Positions 9,240 through 17,617 of a stretch of 64,000 bases of DNA are shown here, in pieces. The stretch is from NCBI RefSeq assembly GCF_039524015.1, contig NZ_BAAAGF010000003.1:1-64000 (forward strand). Reading direction: 5' to 3'. This stretch comes from Gaetbulibacter_B jejuensis. Its GTDB lineage: Bacteria; Bacteroidota; Bacteroidia; Flavobacteriales; Flavobacteriaceae. Under the pieces are notes generated by a model that was not told the DNA's origin, made no database searches, and worked only from the letters and a program-made list of their open reading frames with translations. Each line of letters begins with the position of its first letter. The stretch's first letter is position 1. Position numbers and translations under genes: made by a program.

Positions 9240-10517
9240 ATGAAAAAACAAATAGTAGTTGCTTTAGCACTTTTACTAGGTTCTTTTACATATGCACAAA
9301 AGGATGAAATAAAAGCAGCTGAAAAGGCAATTAAATCTGGTAATTATGCTGATGCTAAATCGGCTATTAATTCTGCAGAAGCTTTAATAGCAAATGCAGA
9401 TGATAAGACCAAGGCTAAATTTTACTTTATAAAAGGTCAAGCATTGTATGCTAATGGTAATAGTTCAGATGCTGATATGGATGCTGCAATTGAGAGTTTT
9501 GATATGGTTAAAACCATTGAAGAACAATCTGGAAAATCAAAATACTCAGGCGATGTAGATGAAATTAAGCAATCTATGTTATCTAAATTTTTAAGTGCAG
9601 CTAACAGTGCCTTAGAAAAGAAAGATTATATCAGCTCATCTAAAGGTTTTGAAAAAGCATACAAAATGTCTCCAAAAGACACGCTTTATCTGTATTACGC
9701 TGCATCTACAGCTGTAACTGCAAACGATTATGAAACATCTTTAAAGTATTATGAAGAGCTAAGAGATTTAGGGTATTCTGGTGTTGAAACAAGATATGTT
9801 GCAGTTAACAAAGAGACCAATGAAGAAGAAACTTTTGACACAGCTACGTTGAGAGATATTTCTGTAAGAGCAGGTTCTCATATTAAGCCTGGAGTTAAAA
9901 AAACTGAGTCAAAATCTGCAGAGATCATTAAAAACATTGCATTAATTTATGTAAATAATGGTGATAATGAAAAAGCTGCTACTGCAATAAAAGATGCAAG
10001 AAAAGAAAACCCAGATGATTTAAGTCTTTTGTTAACTGCAGCAAACGTTCAGTTAAAAATGGGAAATAAGGAAGAATTTAAAAAACTGATAGAAGAAGCA
10101 ACTTTAAAAGATCCTGATAATGCTGAGTTACAATATAATTTAGGTGTTATCGCTGCTGATGCTGGAGATATAGATGCTGCAAAAAAATATTACTCTAAAG
10201 CTCTTGCATTAAACCCTGGTTATGTTGACGCTAATAATAACATGGCTGTAGCAATATTAGGTGAGGAGCAATCAATTATTGAAGAGATGAACTCTTTAGG
10301 AAGTTCTGCTGCTGATAATAAAAGATATGATGAACTTAAAGAAGCACGTTTAAGTATTTACAAAGAAGCTGTTCCTTATTTAGAGGCTACCTTAAAGCTT
10401 AAACCAAAAAATATTGATGCTGCTAAAACATTGATGCAAATTTACAGCGCAATTGATAATACTGTGAAGTTTAAAGAAATGAAAGCTTTAGTTGAGAAAC
10501 TTGAGAGTGGAAACTAA
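9240..10517 (+). CDS. Exported tetratricopeptide-repeat protein
   Basis: A 425-residue protein with a Sec signal peptide (MKKQIVVALALLLGSF, cleavage after TYA or TYAQ), so periplasmic or envelope-associated. Helical TPR-like repeats run through the mature part; the clearest are at about 130-165 (YISSSKGFEKAYKMSP) and 297-342 (AELQYNLGVIAADAGD..., KYYSKALALNPGY). Rich in Ala/Lys/Asp, with no catalytic motif. TPR domains are binding scaffolds; the partner is not evident. It lies 22 bases after gyrA, an arrangement that suggests readthrough rather than functional coupling, and ends at a strong shared terminator. Confidence 0.85.
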   Translation: MKKQIVVALALLLGSFTYAQKDEIKAAEKAIKSGNYADAKSAINSAEALIANADDKTKAKFYFIKGQALYANGNSSDADMDAAIESFDMVKTIEEQSGKSKYSGDVDEIKQSMLSKFLSAANSALEKKDYISSSKGFEKAYKMSPKDTLYLYYAASTAVTANDYETSLKYYEELRDLGYSGVETRYVAVNKETNEEETFDTATLRDISVRAGSHIKPGVKKTESKSAEIIKNIALIYVNNGDNEKAATAIKDARKENPDDLSLLLTAANVQLKMGNKEEFKKLIEEATLKDPDNAELQYNLGVIAADAGDIDAAKKYYSKALALNPGYVDANNNMAVAILGEEQSIIEEMNSLGSSAADNKRYDELKEARLSIYKEAVPYLEATLKLKPKNIDAAKTLMQIYSAIDNTVKFKEMKALVEKLESGN

Positions 10518-10534
10518 ACATCAGTAATAAACAT

Positions 10535-10567
10535 AAAAAAGCCGCTAATTAATTAGCGGCTTTTTTT
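10535..10567. terminator. Bidirectional terminator between convergent genes
   Basis: A perfect 20-base palindrome (GCCGCTAATT / AATTAGCGGC, 10541-10560) is preceded by six A and followed by seven T, so it works for the TPR gene on the plus strand and the C40 peptidase gene on the minus strand. Confidence 0.9.
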
Positions 10568-11315
10568 ATATAATCTTTTTAATAACTCTTAGTTTATGTG
10601 TGTGAATGCGTCTATCAGTATTATAAATACCACTATGGTCTAACCTGTCAATTCTTACTTTTCCATGAGCATGGATAATGTAGTTGTTTTCCATAATAAT
10701 ACCTACATGTACAATGTTGCCTTCATCATTATCAAAAAAAGCTAAATCTCCTGGTTCACTTTCTTCAATGAAGCTTAAAGCTTGACCTTGTGTTGCTTGT
10801 TGAGAAGCGTCCCTTAATAGTTTATAACCATTTAGCTTATAAACCATTTGAGTAAACCCTGAACAATCGATACCAAAAGGTGTTTTTCCTCCCCATAAAT
10901 AAGGAGAGTTTAAGTATGTAAATGCTGTTGAAATTAAATTTTCCTTAGGAGTTACTTTGTCTATAACATTTCCGTCATGCGAATGATTAAGAATGGATAG
11001 TCCGTTTAAGCAAGAACCTATAGGAATAGTAAAAAGGTTTTTAGCATCATCTTCTACGAATTCAACTAAATCAGAAGAAAGGATAGGGGTTTGACTTTCT
11101 AGTGTTGAGTAAGATTCATTATCAATCTCAACATATTGTTTATTGTCAATCCATCCTTCATATTTATCATGAGCTAGACGAATTCTACTCCAAAACTTAC
11201 GTTGTTCTAAAACTTTAAAGAATTCTCCATACAACACTTGAGAAACCAACTCACTTTTATCTGATGGCTCAAGTCTAAGAGGGATAATGCTTAAATTACA
11301 AATTCCGTATTGCAT
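10566..11315 (-). CDS. NlpC/P60-family (C40) cysteine peptidase with SH3-like N-terminus
   Basis: A 249-residue protein with bacterial SH3-like segments (about 1-125) followed by an NlpC/P60 domain. The catalytic triad is visible: Cys151 in GIDCSGF, His203 in NIVHVGI and His215 in YIIHAHG. Family members cut gamma-D-Glu-diaminopimelate bonds in murein peptides. No signal peptide or membrane segment is present, so it may act on imported muropeptides in the cytoplasm, as recycling enzymes do. It lies only 9 bases after the thiolase stop codon and is probably cotranscribed with it, although no shared pathway is obvious. Confidence 0.9.
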   Translation of the reverse strand: MQYGICNLSIIPLRLEPSDKSELVSQVLYGEFFKVLEQRKFWSRIRLAHDKYEGWIDNKQYVEIDNESYSTLESQTPILSSDLVEFVEDDAKNLFTIPIGSCLNGLSILNHSHDGNVIDKVTPKENLISTAFTYLNSPYLWGGKTPFGIDCSGFTQMVYKLNGYKLLRDASQQATQGQALSFIEESEPGDLAFFDNDEGNIVHVGIIMENNYIIHAHGKVRIDRLDHSGIYNTDRRIHTHKLRVIKKII

Positions 11316-11324
11316 TAAATGTAT

Positions 11325-12503
11325 TTAGTTGCGTTCAACTACAATTGCCGATGCACCACCACCACCATTACATATAGCTGCAGCACCAATTTTTGCATTG
11401 TTTTGTTCTAATACGTTTAAAAGTGTAATTATAATTCTAACACCAGAGCACCCTAATGGATGACCTAAAGATACAGCACCTCCATTTACATTTACATTAC
11501 TATCATTCAACCCAAGAAGTTTAATGTTAGCTAAACCAACAACCGAAAATGCTTCGTTAAATTCAAAAAAGTCAACATCGTCAATAGCAATACCAGCTTT
11601 ATCTAAAGCTTTTGGTAAAGCTTTTGCAGGAGCTGTAGTAAACCATTTTGGTTCTTGTGCAGCATCAGCGTAACCCTTAATAGTCGCTAAAGGTTTTAAA
11701 CCTAAAGCATCAGCTTTTTCTTTACTCATTAATACCATTGCTCCAGCACCATCATTAATGGTTGATGCGTTAGCAGCTGTTACAGTTCCATCTTTTGAAA
11801 AAGCAGGACGTAATGCAGGTATTTTTTCCATTTTTACATTAGTAAATTCTTCATCTTTACTAATAACTATTGCATCTCCACGACGTTGAGGCACTTCAAC
11901 AGGAACAACTTCATTATCAAATTTTCCTGCTTCCCAAGCAGCAGCAGAACGTGTGTAAGATTGAATTGCATAAGCATCTTGGTCTTCACGTGAGAAACCG
12001 TATTCAGTAGCACATGCATCAGCACAAACTCCCATTGCATTTTGGTCGTATGCATCTACTAAACCATCTTTTTGCATTCCATCTACTAATGAGGCAGGTC
12101 CAAATTTAGTACCAGTTCTTGCATGTAAATAGTGAGGTATTAGGCTCATGTTCTCCATTCCACCAGCAACAACAATATCAGCATCACCTAGAGCTATAGA
12201 TTGAGCAGCTTGCATAACAGCTTTCATACCTGAAGCACAAACTTTGTTTACGGTAGTACATGGAACAGAATCAGGAATTCCAGCAAAAATTGCGGCTTGT
12301 CTTGCTGGTGCTTGACCAGTTCCTGCCTGTACAACATTTCCCATTAAAACTTCATCAACTAATTCAGGTTTTAAATTTATTTTATCTAGTGCGCCTTTTA
12401 TTGCTACAGCTCCTAGTTTTGGAGCTGGTATTGTAGATAAACTACCTAAGAAACTACCTATTGGAGTTCTTGCTGCAGATACAATTACTACCTCTTTACT
12501 CAT
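11325..12503 (-). CDS. Acetyl-CoA C-acyltransferase (thiolase)
   Basis: A 392-residue degradative or biosynthetic thiolase that interconverts acyl-CoA plus acetyl-CoA with 3-ketoacyl-CoA. The acylated Cys89 lies in VNKVCASGMK, His348 in GGAVSLGHPLGCSG and the proton-transfer Cys378 in AAICNGGGG; these positions coincide with the classic biosynthetic thiolase numbering. NEAFS provides the fourth motif. Length and start are normal. No other beta-oxidation gene is next to it, so acetoacetyl-CoA versus long-chain specificity cannot be decided here. Confidence 0.95.
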   Translation of the reverse strand: MSKEVVIVSAARTPIGSFLGSLSTIPAPKLGAVAIKGALDKINLKPELVDEVLMGNVVQAGTGQAPARQAAIFAGIPDSVPCTTVNKVCASGMKAVMQAAQSIALGDADIVVAGGMENMSLIPHYLHARTGTKFGPASLVDGMQKDGLVDAYDQNAMGVCADACATEYGFSREDQDAYAIQSYTRSAAAWEAGKFDNEVVPVEVPQRRGDAIVISKDEEFTNVKMEKIPALRPAFSKDGTVTAANASTINDGAGAMVLMSKEKADALGLKPLATIKGYADAAQEPKWFTTAPAKALPKALDKAGIAIDDVDFFEFNEAFSVVGLANIKLLGLNDSNVNVNGGAVSLGHPLGCSGVRIIITLLNVLEQNNAKIGAAAICNGGGGASAIVVERN

Positions 12504-12605
12504 TATAATATACGTTTGTTTTTTATAGGTGTAAAATTAATCATTTTTTTGTAGAGTTAAGAATGAAAACACTATTATAAAACTAATATTACTTTCAAAT
12601 TTTAT

Positions 12606-12613
12606 TACATTTG
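12606..12613 (+). promoter_or_regulatory. -7 element upstream of the HD phosphohydrolase gene
   Basis: TACATTTG matches the flavobacterial -7 consensus TAnnTTTG and lies 21 bases before the ATG. No good TTG was found at the expected -33 distance. Confidence 0.4.
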
Positions 12614-12634
12614 GTAGCATAGTAAAAAGGCTTT

Positions 12635-14680
12635 ATGAAGGAATTGATAAACAAATGGTATAGAAATCACGCACTTATCTATAAGGTGCTTTTATTTTTA
12701 AGTACTACATTTTTAATAGTGTATTTGTTTCCTAAAAGTGGAAAATTTAAATACAATTTTGATAAGGGAAAACCTTGGCAGTCAGAAAATTTATATGCGC
12801 CTTTCAATTTTGCAATTAAAAAGACTGCAGAAGAGTTAAATGAAGAAAAAGCTACAATTGAAAGTAATAGTACTGTTTATTTTAATATAAATGAAACTAC
12901 TAAAAAAGATGTTTATAAAGCTTATAATGAAGAGTTTGACAAGGTTTTTTCCGACAGTATTTCTAGGGCAAATACTTCATTATACTCAATTGGAGAGTCT
13001 GTTTTAAATCAAATTTACTCATTTGGTGTTTTAGATGAAGAATATAATTATGACTCTAATAAAAAAGTAGTTTTACTTAATAATCAAAAACAAGTTACTA
13101 CCACTTTTTATTCTGAACTCACAAAAACTGATGCATTTAGGTCTATATTAGAAAAGGCTTTACAAAACTCTAATAACGTAAGTTATACAACAAATTTTGT
13201 GTCCTTGTTTTTTGATATCGTAAAGCCAAATTTAACTTTAAATAGTTCTATAACTGATAATGCGCTTCAAGAAGAACTAAATAGAATATCACCAACAAGA
13301 GGAAGTGTTGAAAAAGGAACACTGTTAATATCAAAAGGAGAACTTGTTGAAGGTAAAAAATACGATGTTTTAAAATCTTTAGAGTCCGAATATGAATCTC
13401 AAGTTTGGAATGAGTCTAACTATAATTGGGTAGTTTTTGCCTATGCTTTACTAGTTGCTTTAGCGTTATTGATGCTGTTACTGTTTTTAAGAAAATATAG
13501 AATGAAGGTGTTTTTAGATAACACTAAGGTGACATTTATTTTCTTCAATATTATTTTAATGGTATTGCTCACAACATTGATAATTAATTACAATGCTAAA
13601 TATGTTTATGTAGTTCCGTTATGTGTTTTACCACTGGTTTTAAAAGCATTTTTTGATGCACGTTTAGGTTTATTTGCTCATGTACTAACAGTTTTATTAT
13701 TAGGTTTTATAGTTCCTAATAGTTATGAATATATGTTTTTGCAAATTATTGCAGGAATTGTAACTATACTTACAGTTTCTGAATTGTATAAAAGAGCAAA
13801 TCTATTCATATCTGTTGGTCAAATTACACTCATATATATTATTGCATATTTCGCTTTTTTTGTAATTCATGAAGGAAGTATAACCAATATTCAACCAGAA
13901 ACATTTGGTTTATTCATTTTATGCGGACTAGCAACCTTGTTTGTGCAACCGTTAATATATATTTATGAAAAAGTATTTGGTTTAGTTTCTGACGTATCGC
14001 TATTGGAATTATCTGATACAAATACAAAATTACTGAAAGAGCTTTCAAATAAAGCACCAGGAACGTTTCATCATTCCTTAAACGTTGCAAATCTAGCCGA
14101 AGCGTGTGCAAACGAGATAGGAGCCAACGCAATGTTGGTAAGGGTAGGTGCATTATATCATGATATAGGGAAAATGAAAAATCCTACTTACTTTACAGAA
14201 AACCAATCAACAGGAATTAATCCACATGACGAATTATCGCCTAAAGAGAGTGCTAAAATTATCATTGACCATGTAATTGATGGAATAGAAATTGCTAAAA
14301 AAAATAATCTTCCTGATAGAGTTATTGATTTTATTAGAACACATCATGGTTCAAGCTTGGTGTACTATTTTTATTTAAAAGAAAGAGAATTAAATGAAGA
14401 TTTAGAAAAAGATGATTTTAGATACCCTGGACCAAAACCATTCAGCAAAGAAACAGCTATACTTATGATGTGTGATAGTGTTGAAGCTGCTTCAAAGAGC
14501 TTAAAAGAACCTACATCTACTAAAATTGACAAGTTTGTTGAGAACATTATAAGTAAGCAAATGGAAAGTGGTCAGTTTTTAAATGCTAACATTACTTTCA
14601 AGGAAATTCAATCTATCAAAAAAATTCTAAAAAGTAAACTCGCTAACATATATCATTTAAGAATAGAATATCCTGAATAA
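12635..14680 (+). CDS. Membrane HD-domain phosphohydrolase (7TM-HD, PgpH-like)
   Basis: A 681-residue protein with an N-terminal membrane anchor (about 14-33), a large extracytoplasmic 7TMR-HDED-type domain (about 34-265), seven hydrophobic helices (about 265-460) and a cytoplasmic HD domain. The HD motif is seen as HHSLNVANLAE (His479/His480) and YHDIGKMKNP (His509-Asp510); a further HH lies in RTHHGSSL. PgpH-type members hydrolyse cyclic di-AMP, and the extracellular domain may sense a ligand and gate the enzyme. Substrate is inferred from the family only. The gene stands alone, divergent from the thiolase gene and closed by a terminator shared with the tRNA operon. Confidence 0.9.
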   Translation: MKELINKWYRNHALIYKVLLFLSTTFLIVYLFPKSGKFKYNFDKGKPWQSENLYAPFNFAIKKTAEELNEEKATIESNSTVYFNINETTKKDVYKAYNEEFDKVFSDSISRANTSLYSIGESVLNQIYSFGVLDEEYNYDSNKKVVLLNNQKQVTTTFYSELTKTDAFRSILEKALQNSNNVSYTTNFVSLFFDIVKPNLTLNSSITDNALQEELNRISPTRGSVEKGTLLISKGELVEGKKYDVLKSLESEYESQVWNESNYNWVVFAYALLVALALLMLLLFLRKYRMKVFLDNTKVTFIFFNIILMVLLTTLIINYNAKYVYVVPLCVLPLVLKAFFDARLGLFAHVLTVLLLGFIVPNSYEYMFLQIIAGIVTILTVSELYKRANLFISVGQITLIYIIAYFAFFVIHEGSITNIQPETFGLFILCGLATLFVQPLIYIYEKVFGLVSDVSLLELSDTNTKLLKELSNKAPGTFHHSLNVANLAEACANEIGANAMLVRVGALYHDIGKMKNPTYFTENQSTGINPHDELSPKESAKIIIDHVIDGIEIAKKNNLPDRVIDFIRTHHGSSLVYYFYLKERELNEDLEKDDFRYPGPKPFSKETAILMMCDSVEAASKSLKEPTSTKIDKFVENIISKQMESGQFLNANITFKEIQSIKKILKSKLANIYHLRIEYPE

Positions 14681-14710
14681 AAAAAGCCATATCGTTTGAT
14701 ATGGCTTTTT
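14681..14710. terminator. Bidirectional terminator shared by HD gene and tRNA operon
   Basis: 12-bp stem AAAAGCCATATC / GATATGGCTTTT (14682-14693, 14698-14709) with a GTTT loop. T-runs flank it on both strands. On the minus strand it begins three bases after the 3' end of tRNA-Arg. Confidence 0.88.
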
Positions 14711-14712
14711 TG

Positions 14713-14786
14713 TGATCGCGACAGGATTCGAACCTGTGACCGTCTGCTTAGAAGGCAGATGCTCTATCCAGCTGAGCTACGCGACC
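14713..14786 (-). tRNA. tRNA-Arg (anticodon TCT)
   Basis: 74-nt cloverleaf read on the minus strand: acceptor stem GGTCGCG pairs with CGCGATC (one G-U), D-arm TAGCTCAGCTGGATAGAGC, anticodon loop with TCT (reads AGA/AGG), T-arm with GTTCGAATC. Discriminator A; CCA is not encoded (next bases CAA). Last gene of the tRNA operon. Confidence 0.96.
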
Positions 14787-14816
14787 CTTCAAGAATCTAA
14801 TCGATTCTGAATAAAG

Positions 14817-14891
14817 TCGGGGTGGCAGGATTCGAACCTGCGACCTCCGCGTCCCAAACGCGGCGCGATAACCGGGCTACGCTACACCCCG
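14817..14891 (-). tRNA. tRNA-Pro (anticodon TGG)
   Basis: 75-nt cloverleaf on the minus strand: acceptor CGGGGTG/CACCCCG, anticodon loop TTTGGGA with TGG at 14854-14856, T-arm GGTTCGAATCC, discriminator A, no encoded CCA. Confidence 0.96.
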
Positions 14892-14898
14892 AAAATTG

Positions 14899-14982
14899 CG
14901 GAGAGACGGGGATTCGAACCCCGGCAACACTTACGCGTTGACAGATTAGCAATCTGCTCCATTACCACTCTGGCACCTCTCC
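14899..14982 (-). tRNA. tRNA-Ser (anticodon GCT)
   Basis: 84-nt class II tRNA on the minus strand: acceptor GGAGAGG/TCTCTCC (one G-U), anticodon GCT in ATTGCTAAT, a long variable arm (CAACGCGTAAGTGTTG), T-arm GGTTCGAATCC, discriminator G, no encoded CCA. First gene of the operon. Confidence 0.96.
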
Positions 14983-15019
14983 AATGCATTATATAAAGAA
15001 CGTTCCTTAAATGCGGATG

Positions 15020-15050
15020 CAAATGTAACTTTTCATTATAAAGAACGCAA
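15020..15050 (-). promoter_or_regulatory. Promoter of the tRNA-Ser/Pro/Arg operon
   Basis: On the minus strand TTG (15050-15048), exactly 20 bases, then TACATTTG (15027-15020), a perfect fit to the Bacteroidota sigma-A consensus. The expected start is near 15013, about 30 bases before the tRNA-Ser 5' end. Confidence 0.75.
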
Positions 15051-15066
15051 CTATTTTTTAAACTTT

Positions 15067-15726
15067 TTATTCAAAAAAATATTTCGAAACCTCATAGTTT
15101 ATCTCATTAAAACTGCTAATCACTTTATTAGCTTTAGAGTAGTCCTGATTTTTTGAATGTTTGCTATCGTATCCAACACAAAAAATATCAGCTGCATTTG
15201 CTGCTAAAATACCGTTTGTCGAATCTTCAATAACAATACAGTTCTTTTTATCATGACCAGAAAGTTCTGCGGCTCTCAAAAATATTTCAGGATGTGGTTT
15301 GGAAGCTTTTAGTTCTGCACCACTAATTTTTGCTTTAAAATATTTATCAAGGTCAAATTTATCAAATACCTTGTTTATAGTGCTTCTAGATGCTGAAGAG
15401 GCTAAAACTAAAGTGATCTCATTGTCATGATAATCCTTAATAAGCTCATAAACGCCATCTAACAATTGTAAGCTATTGTCAGTGTCAAATAAGCTGTTAA
15501 AATGTTTACGTTTAGTAAGTTCTAAGTCAACAGGGTCTTCATCTAAACCAAAATGAGTACATAAAGCTTTACATACATTTTTTGTGGATTGTCCTGTGAA
15601 AGATTCGTAGTGTTCAGTGGTAACATTTAAACCAAAGTCTGAAAACATAGAATGGTAAGCTTTATGGTGTAAAGGTTCGGTGTCTACAATTACACCATCC
15701 ATATCAAATAATACAGCTTTTAGCAT
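15067..15726 (-). CDS. HAD-family hydrolase, beta-phosphoglucomutase-like
   Basis: A 219-residue HAD superfamily phosphatase/phosphomutase. Motif I is FDMDGVIVDTE with nucleophile Asp8 and acid/base Asp10; motif II is LASSASR; Lys of motif III lies in SKPHPEIF; motif IV is VIEDSTNGI. The four-helix cap between motifs I and II marks subclass I, as in beta-phosphoglucomutase and sugar-phosphate phosphatases. Substrate cannot be told from the sequence. The gene is transcribed toward the tRNA operon promoter and is divergent from the lipoprotein gene at 15995. Confidence 0.9.
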   Translation of the reverse strand: MLKAVLFDMDGVIVDTEPLHHKAYHSMFSDFGLNVTTEHYESFTGQSTKNVCKALCTHFGLDEDPVDLELTKRKHFNSLFDTDNSLQLLDGVYELIKDYHDNEITLVLASSASRSTINKVFDKFDLDKYFKAKISGAELKASKPHPEIFLRAAELSGHDKKNCIVIEDSTNGILAANAADIFCVGYDSKHSKNQDYSKANKVISSFNEINYEVSKYFFE

Positions 15727-15858
15727 GTTGTCAATTTTTGTGCGAATATAATGATGATTATAGCTTTAGTCATCAATCAAACTCATTTAATCTAAGTTCT
15801 TGTGTTAATTATGACTTATAATTAATTGAAAAAGAGAACGCTAAACTACTTATTTATG

Positions 15859-15939
15859 TTAAAAAATGGTAATCAAATGCTTAAAAAATGGTTATTTATC
15901 GAATAAATTAAACACTTTATCGAATATTTTGATCAAATG
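15859..15939 (+). promoter_or_regulatory. Ordered direct repeats upstream of the lipoprotein gene
   Basis: Three repeat pairs occur here: TTAAAAAATGGT at 15859-15870 and 15881-15892 (22 nt start to start), TTTATCGAATA at 15895-15905 and 15916-15926 (21 nt), and ATCAAATG at 15872-15879 and 15932-15939 (60 nt). The 21-22 nt period is two helical turns, as expected for same-face binding of a dimeric regulator. They lie just upstream of the -7 element at 15955. Function is inferred. Confidence 0.5.
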
Positions 15940-15954
15940 AAAACTTTTTTAACA

Positions 15955-15972
15955 TATATTTGCTGCAAATAT
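15955..15972 (+). promoter_or_regulatory. -7 element overlapped by a palindrome
   Basis: TATATTTG (15955-15962) is a perfect -7 element; the nearest TTG (15929-15931) is 23 bases upstream, slightly long. The same bases form the palindrome ATATTTG-CTG-CAAATAT (15956-15972), which spans the predicted start of transcription and could be an operator. Confidence 0.5.
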
Positions 15973-15994
15973 TTTCATTTAAACCCCAAATCGA

Positions 15995-16432
15995 ATGAAA
16001 CCTAACTTAACCAACAAAGCTATTGCTTTTGCAATAGTATGTACTACATTTTTTAATTGTTCTATAGAATCTATAGACAATTCACAATCAGAATCATTGA
16101 TAGTTCAAGAAGAGATTCAAGCTGCAACAGAGTCTACTACATGTAGTGGTTCTAATCCAACAGCTAGAATAACAAATAATGGAACTGTTACTGTCGATTT
16201 TGAAATACTTACAATTGATGGAACATTATTGGACAGTGAGTATAGTTTAGCTCCAGGAGAAAGTTCTTCATGGAAAACTTTTGATCAAGGAGATATTATT
16301 TTTTCAATTACCAATGAAGACCCAAACATAAACGATTTAAAAGTTGCTTATAACATGAGCGCTTGTATGGAATTTGATATGGAGATTGGACCAGATAACT
16401 TGCTAACAACAGCAACGCCTGAATCACTTTAA
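15995..16432 (+). CDS. Orphan small lipoprotein
   Basis: A 145-residue protein not recognised as any family. The N-terminus is a lipoprotein signal (KAIAFAIVCTTFFNC) with the lipidated Cys at residue 22, followed by an acidic/Ser-rich stretch (SIESIDNSQSES), so it should be anchored in the outer or inner membrane. The mature domain (about 47-135) has two Cys (TCSGSN and MSACME) that could pair, and beta-strand-like segments (ARITNNGTVTVDFEI, SYSLAPGES) that look like a compact beta-sandwich. It is preceded by the repeat-rich regulatory region described separately. Its stop codon overlaps the stop of the convergent methyltransferase gene by 3 bases. Confidence 0.75.
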   Translation: MKPNLTNKAIAFAIVCTTFFNCSIESIDNSQSESLIVQEEIQAATESTTCSGSNPTARITNNGTVTVDFEILTIDGTLLDSEYSLAPGESSSWKTFDQGDIIFSITNEDPNINDLKVAYNMSACMEFDMEIGPDNLLTTATPESL

Positions 16433-17610
16433 GATACTTTTTTACAAATAATCACAATTTTTTCATTGTGAAGATTTGTTGTAAAAAAGACATAAGTATC
16501 GCCTCCATCTTTAATTTTGAATTTTTTTCGAATTTGCTGAACCGCTTCAGGAAAGTTTCGAGTACTGATATTAGCTTTTTCATGCAGCTCCTTTTTTAGG
16601 AGCTGCTTGTTATATGGTAATATACGTTCAATTTTAAAGCGTCTTCCTGGAAATTCAACTAACTCTTGTAAAGTGTATAAATGAGTATGCTGATGAAGCT
16701 TTAAAACATTTAATTGTTTTGAAACAGATTTGAAACCACCAGATTTTAATACTGCTGCATTGGGCTCGTATAAATAGGTTAGTGGCTCACTAAAGTTGGT
16801 TGTTATTGCTTGTTCTTCATTTAATTTAAAATCAAATGTTTCTTCAACAGTTTTATTAATGTTTACTGTTTTAATAGTGGTTTCTGCTTCAAACCCTTTT
16901 TCTAAAATCCAAAGTAGCTCTTTAACCTCGTTGTTAACAGCAATAACATGTATGGTTTTCACGTAATTGAGTTCACTAATTCCAACAGATATATCCAATA
17001 ATGGAGAGGTTTTTATCATCACATTATTAGTATGATTGAAAATACTGTTAAGGTGTTTTGGTACATCAGGTAGGCAATCTTTTAAAAAAAACACTTTACC
17101 CTTTGTGTCATGTCTTCTGGACGGATCAATATAAACCCAGTCGTATTTTTTATTATTGCTTAATAATTGAGAAACTCCATCATTAGTTATCGTTTCAATA
17201 ATATTAACTTCTAGCTGCTTGTAGTTATGCGAGACAATTTCAGAAAGCTCACTGTTAATTTCGCAGTGAGTAACTTCTTTGAATTTTTTTGAAAAATAAT
17301 AACAGTCAATTCCAAAACCTCCTGTAAGGTCTATGATAGAATTACCAGTTATTAAACTCGATTTATATTTAGCTGTTATTTCAGAAGATGTTTGCTCAAT
17401 ATTTAGCTTGTTTGGATAGTATATTTTTTCGGTATTAAACCATGTTGGGAGCTTTGTTTTACAGCGTTGTTTTGCTTCTATTTGCTCTACTAGTAGTTTT
17501 ATGTCAACATCTGAGTGATGATTCTTTTTTAATAATAAATCGGTAGTGTTAGAATTTATGTTTTCGTTTATAAATTCTTGATTTATAGTATTTAAAATAT
17601 TTTTATTCAA
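16429..17610 (-). CDS. SAM-dependent methyltransferase with THUMP-like C-terminal domain
   Basis: A 393-residue class I methyltransferase. Motif I is IDLTGGFGIDCYYF (about 94-107), motif II ends with the acidic CEINSE, and the catalytic-like motif IV is YIDPSRRH, a DP(S)RR variant found in this Bacteroidota family. The C-terminal ~90 residues resemble the THUMP-like RNA-binding domain (FPGRRFKIER, ...NISTRNFPEAVQQIRKKFKI). It is probably an RNA methyltransferase; the target base is unknown. It lies 7 bases after the AI-2E permease gene and is the last gene of a long minus-strand train. Confidence 0.85.
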   Translation of the reverse strand: MNKNILNTINQEFINENINSNTTDLLLKKNHHSDVDIKLLVEQIEAKQRCKTKLPTWFNTEKIYYPNKLNIEQTSSEITAKYKSSLITGNSIIDLTGGFGIDCYYFSKKFKEVTHCEINSELSEIVSHNYKQLEVNIIETITNDGVSQLLSNNKKYDWVYIDPSRRHDTKGKVFFLKDCLPDVPKHLNSIFNHTNNVMIKTSPLLDISVGISELNYVKTIHVIAVNNEVKELLWILEKGFEAETTIKTVNINKTVEETFDFKLNEEQAITTNFSEPLTYLYEPNAAVLKSGGFKSVSKQLNVLKLHQHTHLYTLQELVEFPGRRFKIERILPYNKQLLKKELHEKANISTRNFPEAVQQIRKKFKIKDGGDTYVFFTTNLHNEKIVIICKKVS

Positions 17611-17617
17611 AGTAAAA

